Part shown: one piece after another, positions 34,983 through 45,032 of the stretch | How the letters are laid out: every line of letters begins with the position of its first letter | Numbering within the stretch: position 1 is the first letter of the stretch | Assembly: GCF_014648655.1 (NCBI RefSeq) | Contig: NZ_BMRN01000006.1 | Location: forward strand, 250,922-314,921 | Reading direction: 5' to 3' | From: Streptomyces atratus | Lineage (GTDB): Bacteria; Actinomycetota; Actinomycetes; Streptomycetales; Streptomycetaceae | DNA length: 64,000 nt | Notes under the pieces: model-generated | What the model saw: the letters and a program-made list of their open reading frames with translations, nothing else | What the model was told of the DNA's origin: nothing | Database searches by the model: none | Program-made: the position numbers and the translations under genes

Positions 34983-36974
34983 CTACGGCCTCGGTGCCAC
35001 GATCCGCCGCCTGCGCAGCAGTTCGGCCAGGCCCCGGCGGGTCGCGGCGATCACCACGCGGTCCTCGGGGCGCAGTACGTACCCGGGGTGCAGGTCCCAG
35101 ACCAGGCCCGACGGGCGGTCCGGGGAGGCCGGGGCGGGTGTGGCCAGGTCCGGGCGGCGGTGCTCCGGCGGGGTGGCGTCCAGGGCGAGGACCCGCCAGG
35201 CGCCCGCCCGGAACGCCTGCTCCACCGTGCGGCCCTCCAGTTGCGGGTGCCCCGCGACCTCGACCGCCGCGAACAGCATCACCTTCCGCTCGACCGGGAT
35301 CGCGCCCAGGATCTGCCGGCCCATCATGGCGACCGCGAAGGCCGGAGCGGCCAGGTGGGAGACGGACCGGGAGCGGGTCAGGGCCTGCGGGTGGGCGGTG
35401 CGCAGGGTGCGGTAGACGGCGGTGGCGAACTCGTCGTCGAACAGGCGCAGGGCGACACGCAGGTCCGGCTTGACGGAGCGGGCGTACAGCGCGGCCTCCA
35501 GGTTGGTGGTGTCGATGCTGGTCAGGGCGAGCAGTGCGCGGGAGCGCTGGATCTTCGCCGCCTCCAGCACCCCCTCCTGCGTGACGTCACCGAGGACCAC
35601 CGGTACGTGCAGCCGCCGGGCCACCGGGATTCCGCGCGCGTCCGGGTCGTCCTCCACGCACACCACGGGAATGCCGAGCTCACGCAGCCGGACGAGGACC
35701 CGCGTACCGATCTTGCCGAGGCCGAGCAGCACCACATGGCCGGACAGGCCCCGTGGCGGCCGGCGCAGGGACGAGGCCGTACGGAGCGACCCGAAGGCCT
35801 CCAGCACGCCCGCCACGAGCAGCGGCAGCAACATCAACCCGGCCACACCCGAAAGGAGTTGGATCACCTGACGGGCCAGGGGGTCGCCGATCGCCGGGTC
35901 ACCCATCGCGAACAGGTCCAGCAGCGTCAGATACGCGGCGTGCAGCGGATCGTCGCCGGTGGTGAGTGTGGAGGCGACGGCGAGGCCCAGCACGGCCAGG
36001 CCGACACCCAGCGCCGACCAGCGCAGCCGCCGGGAGAAGAACTGGCTGAGCGGTGCGCCCCTGCCGCCCATCCGGGGCGGCGGACCGGCCGGTCCCGCCT
36101 GGCTGACCGCCTCCAGGACGACCGTGCCACGCCCCGTCGCGGCGGCCACCTGCCGTTCGTCGGGCAGGAGTTGAGGGCCCTCCTCGCCGCTGCTGTCGGA
36201 GCCCTCGGCGCCCGCCGGGTCATGGGTGGTGGAGGAGAGCAGCGCGAGGGTGCACAGGCCGGGGTCGGCGACCCGGCCGTCCTCGGGCGGGGTGCGTTCG
36301 GCGGCGCGCAGCAGCAGGCCCTCCGCCTCGATGACCTTGCTGGAGCCGGTGAGGGCGGTCGCCGCGAGGGCGGGCGCGGCGGTGTCGGCGTCGGAGAGGA
36401 CGGTGGTCGACGCGTCCGGCGCGGTCGGGTCAAGACCGGGTGCGGCAACGGCGGCGGCCTGGTCGAGCAGGGTCTCCAGATACTGGCCCAGCTTGCGGTT
36501 GTAGAGCCGGATGACCAGCCGGACACGGGGGTTGAGACGGCGGGCGGTCAGCGCCGCGCGGATATTGCGCTCGTCGTCGTCATAGACCAGGGCCAGTGCG
36601 GCGGCCGATTCGACGCCCGCCTCCTCGAAGGCCTCGTCGGACGGCTCCGGCGCCTCCAGAATGCGTACCGCCTCGACCCCGGCATTGGTGTCGCCGTTCC
36701 CGGGAGCACCTGCGGAACCGTTTCCGCCGTTGCGGTTCATCGCCTGCGACATCCGGCCGAACAGCGCCGCCGCCCGGGCCCGCCCGGTCAGCGGCAGCTC
36801 CGGCCGGCGTGCGTCGCGCCCCGGCGGCAGAACGAGGGTGACCCGCTCCCCGTACACATAGCGCAGCTCCACGGCGAGCCGCTGGGCCAGTGCGTCGTCA
36901 CCGCAGACGACCATGTGCCCGCCGAGCGGGGAGCGTTGGGGCTGCTGGGGAAGTGTGGACACGGAACCCAGCAT
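34983..36974 (-). CDS. NAD-binding membrane protein with two RCK/TrkA-N domains (CASTOR-like)
   Basis: 663 residues. It has an N-terminal RCK-like domain (HMVVCGDDALAQRLAVELR, ALALVYDDDERNIRAALTAR) and two membrane helices (WSALGVGLAVLGLAVAST; VAGLMLLPLLVAGVLEAF) flanking a pore-like loop (LLDLFAMGDPAIG). A canonical TrkA-N domain follows (GHVVLLGLGKIGTRVLVRL, VVLGDVTQEGVLEAA) and a C-terminal RCK part (PGYVLRPEDRVVIAA). It resembles CASTOR/POLLUX-type channels but lacks a TVGYGD filter. It starts 30 bp after the DUF3686 ATPase stop behind GAGGAG, so it is probably the fourth gene of the SPFH transcript. Confidence 0.82.
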   Translation of the reverse strand: MLGSVSTLPQQPQRSPLGGHMVVCGDDALAQRLAVELRYVYGERVTLVLPPGRDARRPELPLTGRARAAALFGRMSQAMNRNGGNGSAGAPGNGDTNAGVEAVRILEAPEPSDEAFEEAGVESAAALALVYDDDERNIRAALTARRLNPRVRLVIRLYNRKLGQYLETLLDQAAAVAAPGLDPTAPDASTTVLSDADTAAPALAATALTGSSKVIEAEGLLLRAAERTPPEDGRVADPGLCTLALLSSTTHDPAGAEGSDSSGEEGPQLLPDERQVAAATGRGTVVLEAVSQAGPAGPPPRMGGRGAPLSQFFSRRLRWSALGVGLAVLGLAVASTLTTGDDPLHAAYLTLLDLFAMGDPAIGDPLARQVIQLLSGVAGLMLLPLLVAGVLEAFGSLRTASSLRRPPRGLSGHVVLLGLGKIGTRVLVRLRELGIPVVCVEDDPDARGIPVARRLHVPVVLGDVTQEGVLEAAKIQRSRALLALTSIDTTNLEAALYARSVKPDLRVALRLFDDEFATAVYRTLRTAHPQALTRSRSVSHLAAPAFAVAMMGRQILGAIPVERKVMLFAAVEVAGHPQLEGRTVEQAFRAGAWRVLALDATPPEHRRPDLATPAPASPDRPSGLVWDLHPGYVLRPEDRVVIAATRRGLAELLRRRRIVAPRP

Positions 36975-37004
36975 GCCTTGCTCCTCTCCGTCGTACCCGG
37001 CCGG

Positions 37005-40000
37005 TCAGTGATCTTCCTGCGGAACGGCGGACGGCGGTGCCGCGTGCCGGGCCTGCGGGCGTGCGAGCAGCCGGCGCGGGTCCGCGACCCGGACGATCGC
37101 CGACTCGACCGCCGCGATCCGGTCCGCGAGCAGTCCCAGTGCGGCGACCGCCCTGGCGACGGGGTCGCCCTCCGGGGCGCCGAGCGCCTGGGTACGGACG
37201 TAGGAGGCGGTGATCGCGGACCAGCGCGCGGACTGCTCGGCGGTGAGCCGGCCGCGCAGCGCGGCGAGTTTCAGCAGGTTGGACTCCGCACCCGTGGTCA
37301 GCGTCTGGGCCTCGCCCGCGTAGTGGTCGTCGATGACGGCGAGGAGTTCCGCGTCGTTCATCACCGGCACGATGCGCTCCGCGATCTTGTTCATGTTGCG
37401 GTACGAGCCCTGCAGCCGGAACGGCGGCTCGGTGCGCGTCGCGTCCGTCTGCGCGGCCGAGGCGATGTACGCGGCGTTCACGGCCAGGACCGTGTCCCGG
37501 GCGGTCAGCAGATGACGCAGGACCGAGACGATCCGGTCCACCTCGGCAGGCGTGTACGGGTGGTCGAGCCGGTCCGCGCGGATTGCCCGGTCCGTGCCGG
37601 AGGCGAGCCGCACGAACAGGGCGAGATCGTCGCGGGAGCGACCGGCGAGCGGGGCCAGCACCGGGTTGGCGGTCAGCGCGTTCTCGACGAAGCTCAGCGC
37701 GAAGACGTCCTCGCGGCCGCTCAGCACCTCGCCGAGATTCCACACGTCGGCCCGGTTGGCGAGCATGTCGGGGATACGGAACCGGGCCCCCGACTCGGTG
37801 TACGGATTGCCCGCCATGCACACCGCGAACCGCTTGCCCCGCAGGTCGTAGCTGCGCGGCTCGCCGTCCCGTACGCCCTCGATACGGCGGGTGGCGTCGC
37901 AGAGCGGAATGAATTTCTGGAGCAGTTCGGGCGAGGTGTGCTGAATGTCGTCGAGGTAGAGAAGCGTGTTGTTGCCCGTCTCCAGAGCAAAGTTGATCTT
38001 CTCGATCTCCTGGCGGGCGGTCGCGGTGCGGGCCTGGGCCGGGTCGAGTGAGGTCACGTCGTGGCCGAGGTTCGGGCCGCTGATCTTGACGAGGACCAGG
38101 CCGAGCCGGTCGGCGACGTACTCCATCAGCGTCGTCTTGCCGTAGCCGGGCGGCGACACGAGCAGCAGCAGGCCCTGCGAGTCGGTGCGCCGGTCGGCGT
38201 CGGCGGTGCCGAGCTGCTTGGCGAGGCTGTCCCCGATCAGCGGCAGGTACACCTCGTCCAGCAGCCGGTTGCGGACGAACGCCGACATGACGCGCGGCCG
38301 GTGGTCGTCCAGCCGCAGCCGGGCCCGCTCGGCGTTCACGAGCGCGGTGCGCCGACGCTGGTAGGCGCGGAAGCCGGGGACGGCCGCGGTACGGAACTCG
38401 GCCGTACGGGCGAGGAGTTCGTCGATCCGGAGGGCCAGCGCGCCCCGGTCGACGCGCGGGTGCGTGCCGAGCAGGCCCTCTACCCGTGCGGTCAGCGGGG
38501 CCTCGCAGTCGTACCGGTCGAGCACCGGCTCCGGGCAGAGCTCCACGGCGACGGCCTCCGCGAGATCGCCCGCGTCGATCGCGGTGCCGCTCGCGGTGGC
38601 GTACGAGGCGAGCCAGCCCTCGACGAGCTGGCGGCGGGCCGGCAGGTCGTCGCCCAGCGCGGCGAGATCCTCGTCGTACGCCGAAGTCCCTGTCGTACGG
38701 CGGAACTTGTCCAGGAACGTGCGGACGGCGGCGCTGGTCACGAAGCCGGCCGGGCCGCTCGTCAGCTCCTCGAAGAGGTACGCGGCGACGGCGGACGGGG
38801 CCTCGCCGCCGATGACGGCCGCCCACTCCTCCTGAAGGGCGTCGACGGCCGGGGCGAGCCCGAAGGTCTCGCGGGCGCGGGCCAGCGAGCGGGCCCGCCG
38901 GGTCCATGAGGTGCGCCGCGCCTCGTCCGTGCCGTACGCCCAGAAAAGTTGAGCAGTTGCCCGGACGGCGGGCGGGCAGCGCAGCAGGCCGGCCCCGGCG
39001 TGCAGCCGCAGCAGGGTGGTGAGGATCGCGGTGGCGTCCTCGTCGTGGACACCGCGCTGATAGCCCTCGTCGTACGCGGCGGCGGCCGACTCCCGTACGA
39101 GAGAGGCGAGTTCGGCCGGGGGCAGGGCGGCGAGGGTGTCCGCGCCCCGCTCGTCGAGGAGCCGGGCGGCCAGGTGCTCGGCCCGGTAGACCTGTGGGGA
39201 CTCGGAGGGGAGGGTCTGCTCCCAGTACGAGCGGGTCGCCTCGAACTCCGGGTCGGTGACCGGCGCCCGGTAGTCCGTGCCGGTGAGCGCGAAGGCGAGC
39301 CGGTCCCCGTGCGGGACGAGCGTCAGGTCGAAGGGCTGGGTGTTCACCGCGAACCGATGTCGGCCCAGCCGGATCACGGCGCCGCCGTCCGCGTACAGCT
39401 CACTGCGGTCGCGCAGCGCCCGCCCGGCCTCCTGGCGGGCGGCCAGCAGCTGCCCGTCGAGCTCCTCGGCCCGCACCGGATCGCCGAGTTCGCGCAGCTC
39501 GTCGGCGGTGCGGCGGATCTTGGCGGCCATCGGGTCGGAGGCCAGGAAGGTGTTCACGGCGTCCAGGTCCGGCAGCGCGGACAGCCGCCGGGAGACGGTC
39601 TCCAGGACCCGGGCCGCAGACTGCGCCAGCCGCTCGGCGCGCCGGGCGCGGGCGTCCTGAAGGTTCTGCTTGCGGGCCGAGAACGCCTCGTACACCTCCG
39701 TCCGGCGCTCGGCCAGCTCGGCGAGGAAGTCGTCGAACTCCGCGAACCGCGACTCCAGGTTTTCCAGCTGGAGCAACAACTTGGAAAGTTGATCGTCGCA
39801 GGCGTCCGGGGTGTCCGCGGCGGCGATCGCCCCGGTGACGGCCTGCCCGAGCAGCGCGAACTCGGCGGCGAACTCGGCGCGGCCCTCGTGGTCGAGGAGT
39901 TCGCGGCGGCGGGCTTCGAGCGTGGCGCGGGCCCGGTTGACCCCGCCGAGGACCTCGGCGATCCGCTCCAGGATCGAGGTGCGGACCGTCGTGTCCCCGA

Positions 40001-41972
40001 TGTCGAGACCGGCGACGACGTCCGTGACGGTGCTCAGCCCGTCCGTCATGCCGTTCAGCCGCTCGCCGAGCGCCGCCGCGTCCGCGACGGTGGCGAGCCC
40101 GGACGCCTCGGCGGTGAGATCGGCGATGGACTCGTGGTAGCCGGTGAAGGCGTCGTCCCGGCCGAGGAAGGCGACGGCGCGCTGCCCGGCCGATTCGAGG
40201 TCGGCGGCGGTCGAGGCGGAGAGTTCGGCGATCCGCCCGGTGTCCGCGTACCGCATCTCGGCCAGCGTCGCCAAGTGGCCGTGGGCGCGGCGGAGTTCGG
40301 TGAGCCGGCCCACCCAGGCGGCGGCCGAGCGGGGGGCCTCGCCGCGGATGCGGCGGACGAGCGCGGTGAGCCGGTCGGCCGTCTCGTCGAGTGCGTCGGC
40401 TGCCTGCCGGGTCAGCTCCCGCACGGTCTCGAACTCGGTCAGGACCTGCTCGGCGGTGGCCTTCAGCTCCGCCAACGGGGCGGCGAGTGCGCCGAGTTCG
40501 GCGTCGGTGAGCCAGTGGTACCGGTCGGTGGCGCGGGTGCAGTCCGCGACCAGCTGTGCGTACACGGCGGCGGTCGGTGTGGTCTCGGCGGCGCTGTGCG
40601 CCAGCGCCAGGCAGTCGGAGATCCCGCGCACCAGATCGGCGTTGCCGACCCGGGCCAGCGGGCCGGTCCCTGCGGGGCGGGAGGCCGCGTGGGTGTCGGA
40701 GACGTACGGGGTCCGCCAGCGCTGCAAGGGGTGAACCCGAGCCGGTTCGTCGCCCGTGGCGGTGCCTCGCAGGAGGACGAGCGTGCCGTCGTCGAGCAGG
40801 GCGTGGCCGCGGCCCTGGAGGGGAGTGGCGACCTCCTGCCGGATCAGGTTGTAGGGCAGGAGCAGGCTGCGGCCGTCGTCGGGGGAGCGGAAGACGTACA
40901 GGACGTCCTCGCCGTTCGGCGAGCGGACCGCGCCCTCGAAGACCGGCTCGGTGAGCGGCTCGGCGATGTCGAAGGTCTTGGCGGTGCCGGTGGTGAGGTA
41001 GTAGCCGCCGGGGAAGATGATCCCCTGGTCCTCAGGGAGCCGGTGGCAGGCGGGCCCGATGAGGTCCAGACGCAGGACCGTACCGAGGAGTGTGTTGAAG
41101 ACCAGATACCGCCAGGACTCCTCGTTGTACGGGCGGACGCGGAGCAGGACCAGCGGGCCGATCACGGCATGCTCGACATCCGCGTCGGCGAGTGACTGGA
41201 GGGGTTCGGTGACCGGTTCCTCGTAGATCCCTTCGGGGGTGTCGGTGTCGTTGACCGTCTTGACGGTGAGGGTGCCGCCGAGTGTGTCGACGAAGAGGAC
41301 GGCGCCCGTGCCGTCCCCGTCCCCGCCCACGGCGATGTGCGGGTGCCGGCCGAGGACGTGGGCCTCGCGGCCCGCGACGGTCCAGGTGAAGTCGTGCGAC
41401 GGCGGGAAGACGTGATCGCGGTCGCCGCGCGCGTCGAGGAACGCGCCGGGCGACCCGTCCGGGGCGAGCGCCCAGCGCAGCACGCGGATGCCGTCGGCAC
41501 TCTCGCCGGTACGGAAGACGGCGAGCAGCCTGCCGTCCACGCGGCGCAGCCGCAGGAGGCGGGCGTCGCGGTAGTAACGGTGCAGGTCGGTGAATTCGCG
41601 TACGAAGGCTTCGTCCTCGAGCAGACCGCCCGCGCCGTGGGGTGCCTCCTCCAACGCGGGGCCGCACAGCACGAGTACGTCGCCGACCCCGGCGGGTTCC
41701 GCTGCCCCCGGGCCCCGTTCGAACCCGAACAGCAGCCGGCCGCCCACGGCCACCAGGTCGCGGGGTACGGATGGCTGCTCGGTACGGATCTGCTCGGTGC
41801 CGGTGAGCCGGAGCTCGGTCGACCCGAACTCCTCCGTGCGCCGCGCGTTGAGCGCCTCGGCGCGGCTCGCGAGATCGGCGGCCCGGGCGGTCAGCCTGCG
41901 GCGCAGCACGTCGTACGTCCCCGCGTCCACGGGGCCGCCGGCGGGCGGTGCGGTCGTGGTGTCGGTTTCCAT
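37005..41972 (-). CDS. giant DUF3686/AAA+ 'DNA repair ATPase'
   Basis: 1655 residues. The first 450 or so residues form a beta-propeller-like region with repeated aromatic turns (LVAVGGRLLFGFERG, FTWTVAGREAHVLGRHPHIA), typical of DUF3686. Long helical, coiled-coil-prone stretches follow (about 480-900). A MoxR/dynein-type AAA+ module near 1230-1500 has Walker A SPPGYGKTTLMEY (about 1276) and Walker B TLLYLDDIQH (about 1337). Database copies are labelled 'DNA repair ATPase' on weak evidence. It is the third gene of the minus-strand run after YqiJ-like and flotillin genes, a recurring association. A membrane-linked remodelling ATPase is my inference. Confidence 0.8.
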   Translation of the reverse strand: METDTTTAPPAGGPVDAGTYDVLRRRLTARAADLASRAEALNARRTEEFGSTELRLTGTEQIRTEQPSVPRDLVAVGGRLLFGFERGPGAAEPAGVGDVLVLCGPALEEAPHGAGGLLEDEAFVREFTDLHRYYRDARLLRLRRVDGRLLAVFRTGESADGIRVLRWALAPDGSPGAFLDARGDRDHVFPPSHDFTWTVAGREAHVLGRHPHIAVGGDGDGTGAVLFVDTLGGTLTVKTVNDTDTPEGIYEEPVTEPLQSLADADVEHAVIGPLVLLRVRPYNEESWRYLVFNTLLGTVLRLDLIGPACHRLPEDQGIIFPGGYYLTTGTAKTFDIAEPLTEPVFEGAVRSPNGEDVLYVFRSPDDGRSLLLPYNLIRQEVATPLQGRGHALLDDGTLVLLRGTATGDEPARVHPLQRWRTPYVSDTHAASRPAGTGPLARVGNADLVRGISDCLALAHSAAETTPTAAVYAQLVADCTRATDRYHWLTDAELGALAAPLAELKATAEQVLTEFETVRELTRQAADALDETADRLTALVRRIRGEAPRSAAAWVGRLTELRRAHGHLATLAEMRYADTGRIAELSASTAADLESAGQRAVAFLGRDDAFTGYHESIADLTAEASGLATVADAAALGERLNGMTDGLSTVTDVVAGLDIGDTTVRTSILERIAEVLGGVNRARATLEARRRELLDHEGRAEFAAEFALLGQAVTGAIAAADTPDACDDQLSKLLLQLENLESRFAEFDDFLAELAERRTEVYEAFSARKQNLQDARARRAERLAQSAARVLETVSRRLSALPDLDAVNTFLASDPMAAKIRRTADELRELGDPVRAEELDGQLLAARQEAGRALRDRSELYADGGAVIRLGRHRFAVNTQPFDLTLVPHGDRLAFALTGTDYRAPVTDPEFEATRSYWEQTLPSESPQVYRAEHLAARLLDERGADTLAALPPAELASLVRESAAAAYDEGYQRGVHDEDATAILTTLLRLHAGAGLLRCPPAVRATAQLFWAYGTDEARRTSWTRRARSLARARETFGLAPAVDALQEEWAAVIGGEAPSAVAAYLFEELTSGPAGFVTSAAVRTFLDKFRRTTGTSAYDEDLAALGDDLPARRQLVEGWLASYATASGTAIDAGDLAEAVAVELCPEPVLDRYDCEAPLTARVEGLLGTHPRVDRGALALRIDELLARTAEFRTAAVPGFRAYQRRRTALVNAERARLRLDDHRPRVMSAFVRNRLLDEVYLPLIGDSLAKQLGTADADRRTDSQGLLLLVSPPGYGKTTLMEYVADRLGLVLVKISGPNLGHDVTSLDPAQARTATARQEIEKINFALETGNNTLLYLDDIQHTSPELLQKFIPLCDATRRIEGVRDGEPRSYDLRGKRFAVCMAGNPYTESGARFRIPDMLANRADVWNLGEVLSGREDVFALSFVENALTANPVLAPLAGRSRDDLALFVRLASGTDRAIRADRLDHPYTPAEVDRIVSVLRHLLTARDTVLAVNAAYIASAAQTDATRTEPPFRLQGSYRNMNKIAERIVPVMNDAELLAVIDDHYAGEAQTLTTGAESNLLKLAALRGRLTAEQSARWSAITASYVRTQALGAPEGDPVARAVAALGLLADRIAAVESAIVRVADPRRLLARPQARHAAPPSAVPQEDH

Positions 41973-41986
41973 ACGTGCTGCTCTCC

Positions 41987-42014
41987 CTACGAGCTACGGG
42001 CTACGGGCTACGAG
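41987..42014. repeat. four 7-bp tandem units upstream of the ATPase start
   Basis: ctacgag-ctacggg-ctacggg-ctacgag: four heptamers in a row, 14 bp upstream of the ATPase ATG and just beyond its GGGAG ribosome site. It may tune leader structure or be slippage-prone. Confidence 0.7.
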
Positions 42015-42060
42015 GTGTGTGGTGCGGGGGCGTCCCGCTGCCGGGCCGTGTCCTCGATCT

Positions 42061-42086
42061 CCCCCATAGCCTTAAGGGCATGGGGG
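42061..42086. terminator. hairpin between flotillin and ATPase genes
   Basis: cccccatagcc and gggcatggggg pair around ttaa with one mismatch. It lies in the 167-bp gap after the flotillin stop, so it may partly terminate or stabilise the upstream message. Confidence 0.55.
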
Positions 42087-42139
42087 GACCCCCTCGACGG
42101 GCTCGATCCGTCCTGCCCGTCCGGCGAGCGGGGTTCGCT

Positions 42140-44254
42140 CTATGCGACCGGCGACCCGTTTTGCGAAGCGGGTACGTCGGACGCCCCCGCCACCGCGGAC
42201 ACCGGGACATCCGCCAGCCCCAACTCCCGTGCCGCGGCGAGCAGCTGCTGCACCTGCCCCGGCGCAACCCCCGCCCCCGGCGCTCGCATCATCCGCATCA
42301 GCAGCGCCGACACCGTCAGGTTCTGCACGTCCCCCGTCGACACCGACCCCAGCACCCGCGTCAGATCGTCCGTGAACGACGACGTGCCGTTCAGCCACGG
42401 CCCCGCGAGCGCCTTCGCCGTGTCCGAGTTCTCGACGAACCCGTCGAAGCTCTTGCCCATCGCGATGGACGAGACGAGCCGGTCGAAGAAGACCGACTCC
42501 CCGCCGACGATGTCGATGTCGGCGTTCTCCAACCCCGTGGCCAGCACCGTCGCCTGCGCCTCGGCGACCTGCCGCTGCACATCGAGCCCGGCCAGCCGGA
42601 TCTCCTTCTCCGCGGCGAGCCGCAGCCGGTACTCCTCGTGGCCGCGCGAGGCGTCGTCCAGCGCCGCCATGGCGGCCGCCTTCTCGGTGAGCCCCGCCGC
42701 CTCGGCCTTCAGCTTCTCGCCGATCACCGCCGCGTCGGCCGTCGCCTGGGCCTGCGTACCCTCCGCCGCCGCGAGCGCCTTGAGCCTGGCCCCCTCCGCC
42801 TCGGCCTTGAGACGGGCGGACGTTGCCTCGGCCTCGGCGAGACCGGCCTTCTCGATGACGTCGGCCTCCGCTTCACGTACCTGAATTTCGGCGAGTCCGG
42901 GCGCCGCGGACTCCGCCTGGATGCCCTCGGCCAGCCGCAGCTTCGCCTTGGCGTCCAGGTCCGCGGTCTTCAGCCGGGCCTCGGCGAGCGTCAGCTGCTC
43001 GGCGGCCAGGTGGGTGGCCGCGGCCTCCGCGGCCTCCGCGGCCTTGATGTCCTTGACCAGCTTCTCCTGGGCCTCCGCCTCGGCGGCGATGATGACCGAC
43101 CTCCGGGTGCGCTCCGACTCCTCGACGGCCCGCAACGTCTTGATGGACTCCTCCTGCTCGGCGACCGTACGGTCCACGGCGATCCGCTCCCGGATCACAT
43201 CGGCGACCTCGCGGCGCTCGGCCTCGACCTCCTTCGTCGCGGCGATCCGGTCGAGTTCGGTCTGCCGCTCGCGCCCGATGACCTCGATCAGCCGGTCCTT
43301 CTCGATGCGCTCGTTCTCCACGGCGATGACACGCTCGCGGTTCTTCTGCGCGACGGCGATCTCCCGGGCCTGGTTCTCGCGCTGGATGCCGAGCTGCTCC
43401 TCGGTGCGGATGAACGCGGTCTGGGCGCCGAGCCGTTCCTCCTCCTGGACCCGGGCGGTCGCGGCCTCCTCACGGGCCCGCAGCGTCTCGACCTCGCGGC
43501 GCTGCTTGATCTCGGCCTCGGCCTGCCGGCGTTCCAGCTCCAGAATGGTCTCGCGGGCGTCGACGTTCTGCCGGGTGATCTCCTTCTGCTCGGTGCGCTG
43601 GAACTCGTTGGTGCGTACGTGCTCGATCGCCGTCAGCTCGGTGATCTTGCGGATGCCCTGTGCGTCGAGGATGTTGGCGCCGTCGAGCTGCGTCATGGGC
43701 GTCTGCTCAAGGAAGTCGATCGCCGCGTCGTCGAGGTGGTAGCCGTTCAGGTCCGTACCGATGACCTGGATGATCCGGTCCCGGAACTCCTCGCGCTTGG
43801 TGTACAGATCGACGAAGTCCAGCTGCTTGCCCACGGTCTTGAGCGCCTCGGCGAACTTCGCGGCGAAGAAGTCCTGGATCGCGACCTTGTCGCTGGCCCG
43901 CTCCGTACCGATGGACTGGGCGACCTTGATGACGTCCTCGACGGTCTTGTTGACCCGTACGAAGAAGTTGATGTGGATGTCGGCGCGGATGTTGTCCTGG
44001 CAGATCAGGCCCTCGCGCCCGGTGCGCCGGATCTCGATGGTCTTCACCGAGATGTCCATGTACTCGGCCTTGTGCAGCACCGGCAGGACGACGGCCCCGG
44101 TGAAGGTGACATCGACCTTCTTGGTCTTGGAGATGATCAGAGCCTTGCCCTGTTCCACCTTGCGGAAGAGCCGGCTGATGACGAGAAGCAGGGCGACGGC
44201 GATGAGCAGGACAACGGCTACGAGCACACCGAAGCCCAGGGTGATGGCATCCAT
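42140..44254 (-). CDS. flotillin-family SPFH protein (YqiK/FloA-T-like)
   Basis: 704 residues from ATG 44254. It has an N-terminal membrane helix (MDAITLGFGVLVAVVLLIAVALLL) and an SPFH/band-7 domain (KVEQGKALIISKTKKVDVTF, DISVKTIEIRRTGREGLIC, INFFVRVNKTVEDVIKVAQ). Then comes a very long Glu/Ala/Arg coiled coil (about 230-560) of the flotillin type, and a C-terminal tail. Such proteins oligomerise on the inner face of the membrane and organise fluid-state microdomains. The YqiJ-like gene precedes and the DUF3686 ATPase follows. Confidence 0.9.
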   Translation of the reverse strand: MDAITLGFGVLVAVVLLIAVALLLVISRLFRKVEQGKALIISKTKKVDVTFTGAVVLPVLHKAEYMDISVKTIEIRRTGREGLICQDNIRADIHINFFVRVNKTVEDVIKVAQSIGTERASDKVAIQDFFAAKFAEALKTVGKQLDFVDLYTKREEFRDRIIQVIGTDLNGYHLDDAAIDFLEQTPMTQLDGANILDAQGIRKITELTAIEHVRTNEFQRTEQKEITRQNVDARETILELERRQAEAEIKQRREVETLRAREEAATARVQEEERLGAQTAFIRTEEQLGIQRENQAREIAVAQKNRERVIAVENERIEKDRLIEVIGRERQTELDRIAATKEVEAERREVADVIRERIAVDRTVAEQEESIKTLRAVEESERTRRSVIIAAEAEAQEKLVKDIKAAEAAEAAATHLAAEQLTLAEARLKTADLDAKAKLRLAEGIQAESAAPGLAEIQVREAEADVIEKAGLAEAEATSARLKAEAEGARLKALAAAEGTQAQATADAAVIGEKLKAEAAGLTEKAAAMAALDDASRGHEEYRLRLAAEKEIRLAGLDVQRQVAEAQATVLATGLENADIDIVGGESVFFDRLVSSIAMGKSFDGFVENSDTAKALAGPWLNGTSSFTDDLTRVLGSVSTGDVQNLTVSALLMRMMRAPGAGVAPGQVQQLLAAARELGLADVPVSAVAGASDVPASQNGSPVA

Positions 44255-44360
44255 GACAGTCCTTGGCGGCTGGTGAGGAAGGTGGAGAGGTCGGAGGTTC
44301 CCGCCCGGATGGCCGGACGGCAGGGCGGATTCGGCGCTGCGGCCGCGACGGGCGGGACGG

Positions 44361-45032
44361 TCAGCCGGAGCGACGCGGAGTCCGGCGCGCATCCGGGCGG
44401 GAACCCGGGCGCGGCTTCGGTGGTCCCGGGTCCAGCGCCTTGTCGTACGGCGAGACCCAGAAGAACTCGCCCTCGTCGTCGTACGCGTACAGAAGCCCCG
44501 CACTGCCCGAGGTGAGAACCGCGTCGTCCGCCGGGCCGAGCAGCCTGACCTGGACGATCGCGGTGGAACCGTCGGCCGCCGCGACCTCGGCCTGGCCGAA
44601 GTCGGAGCTGACGGAACCGGTACGGATCGTGCAGATCCGGCCGAGGAAGTCCTGCCGCGACGGAGGAGGCTCGTCCGGGAAACGCCGGCGCACCAGGCGC
44701 ACCAGCACCCGCATCACGGCCCAGGCGATCAGCAGCGCCCCGGCGAACACCGCACAGGCGAGCCACGCGCGGGTGATGCCGGTGACACCGCTGCGATGCA
44801 GCAGGACCGTACCGGTCAGGCTCGTGAACCAGCCGACGACGACCATCACGGACACCGAGACGGTGACCGGCACCCCGCCGATCCCGGCCATGCCGGTGTC
44901 GAGGTCTCCGTCGAAGGAATGGTGGTCGGCCGCACCGGCCAGCACGAGGAGCCAGAAGAAGACGACGACGCCCAGCGCGGCGCCGAACAGCACGGCGGGA
45001 AAGGCGGTTGCCGCACTCAGGAACTCCTGCAT
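44361..45032 (-). CDS. YqiJ-like membrane OB-fold protein (flotillin partner)
   Basis: About 223 residues from ATG 45032. It has three or four membrane helices (FPAVLFGAALGVVVFFWLLV; VSVSVMVVVGWFTSLTGTVL; AWLACAVFAGALLIAWAVM), then a soluble C-terminal domain. That domain (SRQDFLGRICTIRTG, FGQAEVAAADGSTAIVQVR) has the short beta-barrel/OB layout of YqiJ/NfeD-like partners of SPFH proteins. It ends with a proline-rich tail. First gene of the SPFH run, 106 bp before the flotillin start; divergent from the PucR regulator. Confidence 0.75.
   Translation of the reverse strand: MQEFLSAATAFPAVLFGAALGVVVFFWLLVLAGAADHHSFDGDLDTGMAGIGGVPVTVSVSVMVVVGWFTSLTGTVLLHRSGVTGITRAWLACAVFAGALLIAWAVMRVLVRLVRRRFPDEPPPSRQDFLGRICTIRTGSVSSDFGQAEVAAADGSTAIVQVRLLGPADDAVLTSGSAGLLYAYDDEGEFFWVSPYDKALDPGPPKPRPGSRPDARRTPRRSG

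Noticed and set aside
33168..38051. Plus-strand open frame of 1627 codons
   Set aside because: It runs antisense through trpS and three minus-strand genes, has Gly/Arg-rich composition and no domain; it is a GC-rich shadow.
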